Below, piece by piece: positions 34,096-42,998 of a stretch of DNA of 64,000 bases. Position 1 is the first letter of the stretch. The number at the start of each line of letters is the position of its first letter. The notes beneath the pieces were generated by a model that was not told the origin of the DNA, did no database searches, and saw nothing but the letters and a program-made list of their open reading frames with translations. Both the position numbers and the translations under genes were made by a program. Source of the stretch: Alteromonas ponticola (lineage in GTDB: Bacteria > Pseudomonadota > Gammaproteobacteria > Enterobacterales > Alteromonadaceae); the NCBI RefSeq assembly GCF_012911815.1, contig NZ_JAATNW010000005.1, forward strand, positions 310,001-374,000, written 5' to 3'.

Positions 34096-35370
34096 ATGAT
34101 TATAATGCGCCAGATTAATGTTCTATACCTGTTACTGGTTTTTATTTCGCTTACAAGCGCTGCTGAACCATTGCTAAATACCTCGGGGTTTGGCTCACTC
34201 GGGATAGTAATGAGTGACTCAGACCAGTTTGGTTTTCGAAGTGATTTCTCGAAGCCGGATGCCGTATTTGAAAACGATTTGGATCTGGACCAAACGAGCA
34301 AATTAGGTGTTCAATTTGATCTTATCGTTTCACCTGCTTTTGATGCTGTGGTACAGGCAGTTTATCGTGATCAACAGGATTACACCCTGGACTCTATGTT
34401 GAACCTCGCATTCGTGCGCTACGCACCGTCGCCAGAGTGGTCGTTGCGGGTGGGGCGTACCGCATTTGATCTGTTTTTACTTACCGAATACCGGGACATC
34501 GACTTCGCATTGCCGTGGGCGCACGTTCCCAGCGAAATCTACGGTGTCATTCCACACCGCTTCCTGGATGGTGTTGATTTGACCCACAGTAGAAGATGGG
34601 GCGACCTGATGTTTTCAGCCAAATTATTCTACGGTGAAAGCGAGTACGGGGTGACTGCCTATTCTTCTGAAGAAGTGATCCCATTTAATCTGGATAATAT
34701 TGTCGGCGTTGCACTGGATTTGCAAACGATGGAATGGGAACTGGCGTTCAATCATACCCGGGTTAAATTTGACAGCGACCTGCTCTCGCCACTGGCTGAA
34801 GGAATTACTTTACTCAATCAGCAAGTGCCTGGCTTTGCAGTCTTATGGCCCAGCGCTGGGGTGATAGGTGACGCCATAGATGTGAATAATCGTGAGGGTA
34901 GTTACACATCAATCAGTGGGCAATACCGTTTCCAGACAATGACGGTGATGTCTGAACTGGCGCATATTGAATCGAACAGTCTGGCAGTACAGGATGTTTA
35001 TAGTGGCTACGTAAGCGGCATTTTCCACCATAACAGACATAACTGGTATGCTACTTTTGCTTATAGCCATGCAGACAAATTTTCTCTCGGCCCGGTCAAT
35101 GAGCCTTTCCTGACACAAATCCCCGGTGCGACAGAATTACTGGCAAATGCCCGCGTTTTTCTCAACTTTTACAGCGTAAACCAAAAAACCTTCAGCATAG
35201 GCTGGCGTTGGGATTTTCACGAACACATTTCACTTAAACTGCAATGGGATCATACTCGCATCGATAGTGGCGGCAGCACCTTGTGGCAGCCTGCACAATT
35301 AGGAGGCAATCTGGACGCACCAGAAGGTCAGGTTAACACTGTTTTTTCAAATCTGAGTTTTTCATTCTGA
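34096..35370 (+). CDS. Outer-membrane beta-barrel of the c-di-GMP operon
   Basis: 424 residues from the ATG at 34096 (a further ATG three codons on is also possible). Signal peptide: YLLLVFISLTSA-AEP. The mature chain is strand-rich, with the porin-like motifs SLRVGRTAFDLFLLTEYRDI and GVDLTHSRRW and a typical C-terminal strand ending FSNLSFSF. It resembles DcaP/porin-like or uncharacterised barrel proteins that are often encoded beside small PstS-like proteins. Its stop TGA overlaps the next ATG (TGATG), so it heads a four-gene coupled operon. Whether it is a channel or a structural partner of the sensor is unknown. Confidence 0.72.
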   Translation: MIIMRQINVLYLLLVFISLTSAAEPLLNTSGFGSLGIVMSDSDQFGFRSDFSKPDAVFENDLDLDQTSKLGVQFDLIVSPAFDAVVQAVYRDQQDYTLDSMLNLAFVRYAPSPEWSLRVGRTAFDLFLLTEYRDIDFALPWAHVPSEIYGVIPHRFLDGVDLTHSRRWGDLMFSAKLFYGESEYGVTAYSSEEVIPFNLDNIVGVALDLQTMEWELAFNHTRVKFDSDLLSPLAEGITLLNQQVPGFAVLWPSAGVIGDAIDVNNREGSYTSISGQYRFQTMTVMSELAHIESNSLAVQDVYSGYVSGIFHHNRHNWYATFAYSHADKFSLGPVNEPFLTQIPGATELLANARVFLNFYSVNQKTFSIGWRWDFHEHISLKLQWDHTRIDSGGSTLWQPAQLGGNLDAPEGQVNTVFSNLSFSF

Positions 35371-35807
35371 TGTTGGGCTTAACACTTATCAAAGCAGTCG
35401 CACTGGCTGGCAGTATCAGCTTATCTGGCATGGCCAGCAGTACCGAATTAGTGGTTGTGGTGCATAAAGACAATCCAACTGAAACGCTCACACGCTCACA
35501 GTTGATTGACTTATACATGGGCAAATACGTTGCTTTCCCGGATGGCAGTAAAGCGCAACCGTTGGATATTGACAATGATGAGGCTACCAAAGAGCAATTT
35601 TACAAGGCGCTGGTAGGAATGCCATTGAACCGGGTGAATGCATATTGGTCGCGGATCAAATTTTCTGGACGCGCAAGGCCCCCGGTGGCGCAACAGGATC
35701 AGCAAGCTGTATTGTCTTACATTGAGTCAACCGGCTCAGCTATCGCGTACATCCATGAAAATAATCTGACCGATAATGTAAAAGTGGTGTACCGATTCGA
35801 TGAATAA
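35370..35807 (+). CDS. Small PstS-like periplasmic phosphate-binding protein
   Basis: 145 residues, signal peptide about 1-20 (ALAGSISLSGMASSTE). The family is recognised by VVVHKDNPTETLTRSQLIDL, YMGKYVAFPDGSKAQPLDID, FYKALVGMPLNRVNAYW and the late SYIESTGSAIAYI, where the GS-I-Y segment corresponds to the second phosphate-contact region of PstS. It is about 40 percent of a normal PstS, so only one lobe-like unit. With no ABC transporter genes beside it, it probably signals rather than transports. It overlaps the diguanylate cyclase gene by 8 bp, which suggests a direct partnership with the periplasmic part of that sensor. Confidence 0.8.
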   Translation: MLGLTLIKAVALAGSISLSGMASSTELVVVVHKDNPTETLTRSQLIDLYMGKYVAFPDGSKAQPLDIDNDEATKEQFYKALVGMPLNRVNAYWSRIKFSGRARPPVAQQDQQAVLSYIESTGSAIAYIHENNLTDNVKVVYRFDE

Positions 35808-37386
35808 GAGTGGATTGCTGGTTAGATTAGCCGTAGTGATAGGGTTTGCCTCGCTTGCAATCGGCTTTCTTTCGACCCAGCTTTTCTACCGCATAACGGT
35901 TAATCAGGAAATCAACATTGCTAATCAAAGCATCGAAAGCCTGTTTAAGACAGTTCAGGCAACCGCGGCTACCGCTGCGTACCTGGCTGAGCAGGACCTT
36001 GCCCAGGAAGTGGTCGATGGCTTGACCACCAACGATGTAGTCAGAAATGTGGTAATGACATTTGAAGGTAAAACCGTTCGCGCGAACGAAGAACCTTTAC
36101 GTAACCCGGTGACCTTTCCTATTGCGTCACTGTTCGAACCTGACCGTGCCATTGGTGAAATGCAGATTGCACCCAATATAGACTATATCAAAACGCGGGC
36201 TGAGCAACTTGCCGGAGAAAACTCCAAAGCGATGATCATGCAGGCGGCAGTGGTGACAGTCGTAGCTATTTTTGTTGCCTTTTACCTGATTACCCGACCT
36301 ATGATCATGATTGCCCGTGCGCTGCACCGCACAACACCGGGGGATGGAAGTCGCCTGGCGGTGCCAGATTTTCATGGTAACAGTGAGCTAGGCGTACTGG
36401 TCAGCGACGTGAATAAGTTGCTGGATAAGACGGAGGCGCAGTTTTCGCAGGAACGTCAGTTGCGTGAAGAGATTGAGGCGCTGGAAAAACGCTTTCGCAT
36501 GCTATTCGAAAAATCTATCTCACCGATCATTCTTATGGAGCCTCGCGGCAATATTCTGCTGTACAACAGCGCATTTGAAGAAACCCTGGAAAAACTGGGT
36601 AAATCTTTTCGCAAAAGCTTTGGTCCCTTGCTCGAAGATTTGTTTGTAGAGCCGGAGGCATTAGCCTCATCGGTCGAAATGGCGTTTGCCAATGATGAAA
36701 TCGCGACGGGGGAGTTTCGTTTACGCAGTGACAAAGAAACAGAATCAATGTGGGCCCAGGTTATTGTTACGTCCATCATCAGCGATGACATGCGAGAATA
36801 TTATCAAGTCACGTTGCATGACATTTCAAAACGGAAGCGTGAACTCGACCTGCTGGCCTATCAGGCTGACTTTGACAAATTAACCAAACTACACAATCGC
36901 CAGGGGCTGGAAAAACATCTTCACAACCTGATCGATGTAAATACACCGTTTACCCTGGTATTAATGGATTTGAACTGGTTCAAACAGGTCAATGATATTT
37001 ATGGACATAAATCGGGCGACGAAATACTGATATTTGTTGCCGATAAAATAAAAAAGGCAATCAGACCGAATGATTTAGCCGGACGCTGGGGTGGCGATGA
37101 GTTTGTTCTGATACTAAAAAATGCGGATCAGACGCAGACTACACAGGTGGTTGAGCGGTTGGTGCGCCTGATCTCCAAACCCTACTATCTGCGTAAATTC
37201 GAACAAAACGTGACTATTGGCGCCAGTGCAGGAGCTGCCTCATTCCCGACCGATTCGAGCGAACTGCAGGCTTTGCTGCATCTGGCTGACCAGGCCATGT
37301 ATCAGGCGAAGAAGGTCAAAGATACGTCTCCAGAAGACTTTTTGCGCTTTGCCGAACCCATCGATGTCGAGCAAGACAATGCCTGA
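35800..37386 (+). CDS. Membrane sensor diguanylate cyclase (HAMP-PAS-GGDEF)
   Basis: 528 residues. Membrane helix about 9-29, a periplasmic domain of about 115 residues (30-145; CHASE8-like in size), second helix about 146-165, HAMP about 166-217, PAS about 231-345, GGDEF about 350-510. The active motif is GGDEF at 431-435 (context RWGGDEF). The product-inhibition I-site RxxD is RPND at 422-425, five residues upstream as expected. It makes c-di-GMP from two GTP. Coupled by an 8-bp overlap to the PstS-like gene before it and to the EAL gene after it, the layout recalls YfiBNR, in which a periplasmic protein and an outer-membrane protein set cyclase output, but the partners here are from other families. 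Confidence 0.9.
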   Translation: MNKSGLLVRLAVVIGFASLAIGFLSTQLFYRITVNQEINIANQSIESLFKTVQATAATAAYLAEQDLAQEVVDGLTTNDVVRNVVMTFEGKTVRANEEPLRNPVTFPIASLFEPDRAIGEMQIAPNIDYIKTRAEQLAGENSKAMIMQAAVVTVVAIFVAFYLITRPMIMIARALHRTTPGDGSRLAVPDFHGNSELGVLVSDVNKLLDKTEAQFSQERQLREEIEALEKRFRMLFEKSISPIILMEPRGNILLYNSAFEETLEKLGKSFRKSFGPLLEDLFVEPEALASSVEMAFANDEIATGEFRLRSDKETESMWAQVIVTSIISDDMREYYQVTLHDISKRKRELDLLAYQADFDKLTKLHNRQGLEKHLHNLIDVNTPFTLVLMDLNWFKQVNDIYGHKSGDEILIFVADKIKKAIRPNDLAGRWGGDEFVLILKNADQTQTTQVVERLVRLISKPYYLRKFEQNVTIGASAGAASFPTDSSELQALLHLADQAMYQAKKVKDTSPEDFLRFAEPIDVEQDNA

Positions 37387-39286
37387 TTCTGCAAGCCTCT
37401 GGCGCGCCTTTGGCACACTGCTCTCGCTGCCAGACATCAAGTCCCGTGTCGCCCAGGTTAAAGCCGTTATTGTGGTTTTTATCATTCTATTTTTGTTATT
37501 GGCATCAAGCAGCGTACTTCACCTGCAGGGTGAGTGGGCGGTAGAAAGTCTGGCTATTGTGGTCATTTTGCTCGCGTTAAACTGGTTTTTAACCGCGGAT
37601 ACGACCAATATCGTCGCCGGTATGATGCTGTGGACCGTCACAATTTACGCTGTTTCCAAAGCTTTCTATTACGATGGTTTGTACGACACGGCATTATTGC
37701 TTTATCCCTTTGTTGTTATCTTTGCCGTTTTTCTGGGTAGTCGGGTTATGGTTGTCCCGCTGGTCTGTTTCATGTTGATCAGCTATTACTTCATTGCTTA
37801 TGCCGTTTCTTCCAACATGGTTGTCAATAATGTGCTGACCGCTTATCCCGCATGGGCCAAAGCCAATGATATGGCAATTATGATGGCCACTTACGGGTTA
37901 GGGATCGTGGTGATTGCCAAATTCATCAGAGCGCTGATTGCCAAGCTGTCGCAACAGAAGGAGACCAATCGCTTAGCCAAAGAAGAATCTGAAAAGCGCA
38001 TTTTATATAACGATTTGACCGGTCTTCCAAATGCAGAAAAATGTAAACAGGATTTAGAAGTGTGCCTGCAAACCAGCCCTAAAGATGGCAGTTTGATAGG
38101 CTTTGTTACTTTGCATTTAAACAATTTCAACTGGATTAATTCAACGTTGGGGCATACTTTTGGTAACGAATTGTTGAAGCTTCTTGCCAGACGTTTTGAG
38201 AATCTACAGAATGATAAGACGGTGGTATACCATACCTCAGGAATTGAATTTTCATTCGTTAAACGTACCCCCGATTTTGAAAGCCTGAATGATTTTTGCA
38301 ACCAGATTATCCGTTTAACGATTATGCCGGTGTCGATGCCAGATTATGGTTATGAGATTAACTGTTCGATAGGAGTCGCAGCCGCGCCGTTCGATGGTAA
38401 CACTTATGCAGAATTGCATCGTAAAGCCAGCTTCGCGGTTTATCGCGCCAAAGAGGATGAGCCAAACTCCCATCACTTTTACGATAAGGAAATGGAAAGC
38501 GCTATCGTACGCCGCTTAGATTTGATCACTGATCTAAAAACGGCAATTGAACAAAACGAATTTGAATTGTATTACCAGCCAAAAGTGCATCTGGCCACCA
38601 ATACAATTGTCGGCGCCGAAGCACTTATTCGTTGGCACAAAGGGAATGAAATTATTCCGCCCAATGCGTTTATTCCGGTGGCGGAAGAATCAGGTCTGAT
38701 TAATGAGATTGGCAAATGGGCTATTGAAACGGCCTGCCGGGAATGCGCTCGTTGGCAGAAAATCGGTATGAAAGGCGTCACGGTGGCGGTTAATTTGTCC
38801 CCAGTCCAGTTTAAACGGGGCAATTTACCCACCTATGTATTTCGGGCTTTGCAACAGTGTGGGCTGGACCCCAATATGCTCGAACTGGAAATTACTGAGT
38901 CGTTGTTTATCGATAATGCTGATCACGTTAAACAACAAATTCACGTGATGGCCGAAAAAGGCGTCAATTTTGCGATTGATGACTTTGGTACCGGCTATTC
39001 CAATTTAAATTATTTATCTCACTTCAATGCATCGACCCTCAAAATTGATATGTCATTCGTACGTCAGATGCTGCAGAACAAACAGCAACAACATATTGTC
39101 AACGCGATTATCAAGATGAGCCGAGTGATGGATTTAGAAAACGTTGCAGAAGGTGTAGAAGACGAACAAACCGCGCGAGAACTACAGGCCCAGGGGTGTG
39201 TCTACGGGCAGGGTTATTTCTGGTCGGCGCCGGTACCGCGTGATAAATTTTTGCGTTTACTTAAACAGCATACCTATGCTGCTTAA
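37379..39286 (+). CDS. Membrane EAL phosphodiesterase with degenerate GGDEF
   Basis: 635 residues from ATG 37379, which overlaps the cyclase stop by 8 bp; the frame continues upstream inside the cyclase gene. Five to six N-terminal helices (about 25-180) form a membrane sensor without obvious periplasmic domain. The GGDEF domain is degenerate: the signature is TSGIEF and the metal Asp site is altered. The EAL domain has all expected residues: GAEALIRW, VNLSPVQF, ELEITES, AIDDFGTGYSN, LKIDMSFV, VAEGVED and YGQGYFWS. It should hydrolyse c-di-GMP to pGpG and thereby oppose the cyclase encoded just before it. Confidence 0.9.
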   Translation: MPDSASLWRAFGTLLSLPDIKSRVAQVKAVIVVFIILFLLLASSSVLHLQGEWAVESLAIVVILLALNWFLTADTTNIVAGMMLWTVTIYAVSKAFYYDGLYDTALLLYPFVVIFAVFLGSRVMVVPLVCFMLISYYFIAYAVSSNMVVNNVLTAYPAWAKANDMAIMMATYGLGIVVIAKFIRALIAKLSQQKETNRLAKEESEKRILYNDLTGLPNAEKCKQDLEVCLQTSPKDGSLIGFVTLHLNNFNWINSTLGHTFGNELLKLLARRFENLQNDKTVVYHTSGIEFSFVKRTPDFESLNDFCNQIIRLTIMPVSMPDYGYEINCSIGVAAAPFDGNTYAELHRKASFAVYRAKEDEPNSHHFYDKEMESAIVRRLDLITDLKTAIEQNEFELYYQPKVHLATNTIVGAEALIRWHKGNEIIPPNAFIPVAEESGLINEIGKWAIETACRECARWQKIGMKGVTVAVNLSPVQFKRGNLPTYVFRALQQCGLDPNMLELEITESLFIDNADHVKQQIHVMAEKGVNFAIDDFGTGYSNLNYLSHFNASTLKIDMSFVRQMLQNKQQQHIVNAIIKMSRVMDLENVAEGVEDEQTARELQAQGCVYGQGYFWSAPVPRDKFLRLLKQHTYAA

Positions 39287-39668
39287 TCAAAATCTCTCTG
39301 GCAACGAGTTGAATTGTCATCTGCACAGGTAAACGATGCGTTAACTTATCCAACCAGAAACTCATTCAAGCCCTGTTATTTTAACGTTTGACAGCGTGAC
39401 AGCAGTGACCCGCATTGCACTAAACTGGATTTGGATGACTGCTTATGAACATGCTAAACAGGTACGCAAGATTACCATCAAAGCGAGACTAACTTTTTAG
39501 TCTACAATTTAGGCTGAATTTGAAGATTCGGGTAGATTTGAGTATGAAAACCGAAAACACGGTTTGTTGACCTCACATACAGTGCTAAAATTTCACGCCG
39601 TTATAGAAAATACAAGAGTTGCCTGGCAAAGTGTTCGTGTTACTCTTTCCGATGAAAACTTTAAGATA
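39287..39668. other. Intergenic region before the adenylate cyclase
   Basis: 382 bp with no gene seen. TTTGACAGCGTGACAGCAGTGACC (split: TTTGACAGCG and TGACAGCAGTGACC, 39388-39411) repeats a TGAC word every 9 bp. No CRP-like TGTGA-N6-TCACA site was recognised. Confidence 0.4.
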
Positions 39669-41648
39669 ATGAGCGCAATGACATCGCAACAAACACTTAC
39701 TGTTAATCAAAATCTGACGATTCGTCTGTTAAGAGTATTGCGCTATAACAAAGCCAGAATCGAACGCTCATTGTCGTTGTTATCAGAGCAACACCGCCCA
39801 TTGTTTCATGTGCTGCCTTTCCTGCTCCACGTAAATCATCCTGATTTGCCAGGCTATATTGAAGATGACAACACCCCCCATGGATTAAACAATTATTCCT
39901 ACCGCGATCAGATTAAGTTTGCATTGCTTGAGGTATTTCCTCATCTGCAAGGGTTATTTGACGATATCCGGCAGCTTTGGCCACGTTCACGCTCGATAGA
40001 TGCATTGGTTCTGATGGGCAGCATTGGCACCATCGCTCAATCTACAGATTCTGATTTCGACTATTGGGTATGTATTAACAGTAAATTGCTCACACCTGAA
40101 GCTCAGGTACTGCTGCAAGAAAAATTAACTGCAATAGAGCAATGGGCGGCAACGGAATACGGTATCGAAATCCATTTTTTCCTGTCAGATATCGAGCAGG
40201 TAAAAGCCTGTGATTTTGGCGTGGCAGAAGGTGAAAGCGCAGGCTCTGCGCAAGCGGTATTACTGAAAGCCGAATTTTACACCACCAATATCGTGGTTGC
40301 GGGTAAGGCGCCATTCTGGTGGCTTGTGCCAGAAACGTTCTCGGAGCAACAATATTATTCGCTGATGCAACAGCTGAATGAAGGCAATTCCCCGGATCCA
40401 AACTGGTTTATGGATCTGGGCCATCTGGAAAAACTCGACCCTAATGAATTATTTGGGGCGGCGATATGGCAGCTTGGTAAAGCGATGGACTCGCCCTTCA
40501 AATCAGTGCTGAAAATGGCAAAACTGGAAGTCTTCCTGGAAAATCTGGAAGACGAACAGCCATTGTGTAATTTACTTAAAAAGCGCGTTCACAACGGCGA
40601 TGAAGCGCCGGGTTCGGTCGCTATTATTGATCCCTATGCTTTGATGTTCGATCAACTGATCCAGCATTACGAGTCAGAGGAGCAGTACGATGCGGTTAAC
40701 CTGTTACGAGAATGTTTATATATCAAATGTGCTCCCAAGCTCAGCTATCCGGTTAAAGAAGGTCAGGCAACCTTTAAGCGAAGAATTATGGCTGGCTATG
40801 CTAAACAATGGGGATGGATACGCTCAGAGATACGCCATCTGGATGATCTGGACGAGTGGTCTTTTCAGGAATTAGTGCAGCTGTCACGAAGAATTCATCG
40901 TTTTCTTATTCAGTGCTATCGGCGCATGTCAAGTAAGCTCTCTACGGGTCAACAACTGGTAAGCAAAGAAGATATGACGGTCATTGGAAGACGCCTGGAC
41001 ACGTTTTATTCAAGAAAAGAGAACAAGGTTGAGTTCCTGCGTAGTGGTTTCGACAACCGGGTTTATTGCCCCCAGGTTACCTTTAAGCTGACCAAGAAGA
41101 AAAACAACAAAGTGGTCTGGAGTGCTCATTCTGGTGATCTTATGGGACAGTACGGTGAAGCGTTAGCAGAAACCAGGATGATACAGTTTCCCTCACCGAT
41201 TCGCCTGGTCATGTGGGGCGTAAGTAATCGCATTATGAACGAAGAAACGCGGTTCTTCCTGGACTACGATACAGACCCGCTCACCGAAAACGATGTGCAT
41301 AACTTAATTAAGCATACGCTTGAATTATTTCCCCCAGTAAAAATCAATGCCCTACCACGGGAAAATTTGCTGTCGCCACAGCAAATAAAAACCTGCATGG
41401 TCGTTGTTAATTTCACCACGCCACGGCCGCGCGTGTCTGTCGACGAAGTGTGGGTTGTTTATTCAACCACCTGGGGCGAAATGTTTGTGGTGGAAGGAAT
41501 AGAGGCGCTCGATGCGATGTGGTTTGAACTACAGGAAGTGACACCGCGTCCGCCATGTTATGTGCATATTCCGCAATGCAAACACAAAAAATATTTGTTC
41601 GAAAAATTTACGGAGAAAACGGAGCTTCCGTTTAAGTTATTAGACTGA
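39669..41648 (+). CDS. cyaA: Class I adenylate cyclase, short form
   Basis: 659 residues from the ATG at 39669; an in-frame TTG 35 codons upstream is less likely. The N-terminal catalytic domain of class I cyclases is clear: nucleotidyltransferase motif MGSIGTIAQSTDSDFDYWVC (the G-S then D-x-D that binds Mg-ATP), then FWWLVPE, WFMDLGHLEKLDPNELFGAA and FKSVLKMAKLEVFLEN. E. coli CyaA has 848 residues with a glucose-responsive C-terminal part; this one is shorter by nearly 190, though its C-terminus (VYSTTWGEMFVVEGIEALDA) is intact-looking rather than broken. It makes cAMP for CRP. It may be the main enzyme or a paralogue; no other cyclase gene can be checked here. Confidence 0.87.
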   Translation: MSAMTSQQTLTVNQNLTIRLLRVLRYNKARIERSLSLLSEQHRPLFHVLPFLLHVNHPDLPGYIEDDNTPHGLNNYSYRDQIKFALLEVFPHLQGLFDDIRQLWPRSRSIDALVLMGSIGTIAQSTDSDFDYWVCINSKLLTPEAQVLLQEKLTAIEQWAATEYGIEIHFFLSDIEQVKACDFGVAEGESAGSAQAVLLKAEFYTTNIVVAGKAPFWWLVPETFSEQQYYSLMQQLNEGNSPDPNWFMDLGHLEKLDPNELFGAAIWQLGKAMDSPFKSVLKMAKLEVFLENLEDEQPLCNLLKKRVHNGDEAPGSVAIIDPYALMFDQLIQHYESEEQYDAVNLLRECLYIKCAPKLSYPVKEGQATFKRRIMAGYAKQWGWIRSEIRHLDDLDEWSFQELVQLSRRIHRFLIQCYRRMSSKLSTGQQLVSKEDMTVIGRRLDTFYSRKENKVEFLRSGFDNRVYCPQVTFKLTKKKNNKVVWSAHSGDLMGQYGEALAETRMIQFPSPIRLVMWGVSNRIMNEETRFFLDYDTDPLTENDVHNLIKHTLELFPPVKINALPRENLLSPQQIKTCMVVVNFTTPRPRVSVDEVWVVYSTTWGEMFVVEGIEALDAMWFELQEVTPRPPCYVHIPQCKHKKYLFEKFTEKTELPFKLLD

Positions 41649-41673
41649 CCACGCTGGTGGATTTATCGCTTAG

Positions 41674-41716
41674 CGAATCAAAAAAACAGGCTCTAGGCGC
41701 CTGTTTTTTTGATTCG
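41674..41716. terminator. Strong bidirectional terminator between cyaA and porin
   Basis: A perfect 17-bp stem (CGAATCAAAAAAACAGG with CCTGTTTTTTTGATTCG) has a 9-base loop. Seven A on one side and seven T on the other give a U-run in both directions, so it can end both convergent transcripts. Confidence 0.92.
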
Positions 41717-41733
41717 ACCGGGTGCGGGTTAGA

Positions 41734-42642
41734 TTAGAACTTATGCTCAAGCCCTACAGCCAGCCAGTTTTTGTCGTCGCTGTTATCCAGTGCGCGATCA
41801 GTATACCAGACGAACGCTTTGGTATTTTCACCTAGTTTGTAGTCCGCACCAATCGACGTGCTGGAATCGTCTTCCAGGGTCTGGTGTTGCGCTTTGAATT
41901 TCCAATCGTTAAAGCTGTAAGAGGTGCTCAGTGTGAAGCCGTTCTCACTATTACCGTCAACAACCGCTTCCTGACTGTGCAGAATAGCGCCCACAACCCA
42001 CGCATCAAATTTTCCCTGAATAATCGCGCGTTGCGCATCGTAACCGTCTACTTCGCTATCAATTGCGATGGCCGCGTAGAGATTGGTTTTCTTCAACTTG
42101 GCGTCACCGAATGAAACCGCTGCTGAAACAGCGTCGTTACCACTCACTTCATCTTCAGCGATGTAGGTAATCGAGCCTGTGAAACCTGAGAATGCCGGGC
42201 TAATGTAAGTGACTGAGTCACTCATGCGGTTTTCGCCTTCCCACAATCCTTTTAAGTCTGCTTCGTAATCGTTGAACTGGTCCACCGGTTTACTTAAATC
42301 TTTTAGTACGGTGTCTTTTCTACCGACTAAAACAGTACCGAAGTGACCTGCAAGGCCCACATACTGGTTACGAGACTTTAAATTTTCAGCACCAGACTCG
42401 TCGGCAACGTCAACCTGCCACTCAAGTAAATAAACGGCTTCAAGACCATCAGCTAAGGTATAGTCACCTTCGACGCCGATACGTGAGGCATTGCTTTTGA
42501 GCTCAGTAAAGCTGCCTTCGCCTTCATCTGACATCTGGCCGCTTACATTAACTTTGCCGTAAACCGTTAGTGGCTCTGCGTAAGCAGAAGAAATACTCAG
42601 CGCTGATAATACAGCGAAAGAAAGAGGTTTTATTAAACGCAT
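41734..42642 (-). CDS. Gram-negative general porin
   Basis: 302 residues. Signal peptide (LSALSISSAYA-EPLTVYGKV), then sixteen-strand-like pattern with the porin motifs ASRIGVEGDYTLADGLEAVY, RNQYVGLAGHFGTVLVGRKD and the C-terminal strand ending in NWLAVGLEHKF, F being the last residue as needed for Bam recognition. Acidic character as in OmpC-like marine porins. A perfect terminator separates it from cyaA. Upstream (42643-42998) is a long AT-rich leader region consistent with a regulated promoter. Confidence 0.92.
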   Translation of the reverse strand: MRLIKPLSFAVLSALSISSAYAEPLTVYGKVNVSGQMSDEGEGSFTELKSNASRIGVEGDYTLADGLEAVYLLEWQVDVADESGAENLKSRNQYVGLAGHFGTVLVGRKDTVLKDLSKPVDQFNDYEADLKGLWEGENRMSDSVTYISPAFSGFTGSITYIAEDEVSGNDAVSAAVSFGDAKLKKTNLYAAIAIDSEVDGYDAQRAIIQGKFDAWVVGAILHSQEAVVDGNSENGFTLSTSYSFNDWKFKAQHQTLEDDSSTSIGADYKLGENTKAFVWYTDRALDNSDDKNWLAVGLEHKF

Positions 42643-42998
42643 AATTCAAATTCCATAAAAACGCCTTGAATGGCGCGTACGATATGCCATGTATATTACA
42701 GTTTTGTGACATTGCGTAATAATTATCACACTTTTGCCATTTTAAGCCGTGGCTATTCTTTATTTCGATTACAACCACTAACACAAGTGTGAAATATTAT
42801 ACCTTAGACATACTGGTCGATATGTTAAGCACCTGTGTAAGGTGCAACAATACAGAAGAATTGCCAGCGACGCTATTGTGCTGCTTACCAGACTGGTTAT
42901 TTAACTGTGTACGTAGCGTCTAGTCAATCTGTAGCGGGTATAGTCGGCACTAAAATTTGCATCTTACCAGAGTAAATAGACTAACCTTAATTTAATTC
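42643..42998. other. Divergent intergenic region between porin and chemoreceptor
   Basis: 356 bp, AT-rich, holding promoters of the porin (minus) and the chemoreceptor (plus). No clear binding site, repeat or RNA could be named. Confidence 0.4.

Noticed and set aside
39388-39411. TGAC words every 9 bp upstream of cyaA as a Pho box
   Set aside because: Spacing is 9, not 11, and the half-sites do not continue as CTGTCAT; not a PhoB site by consensus.
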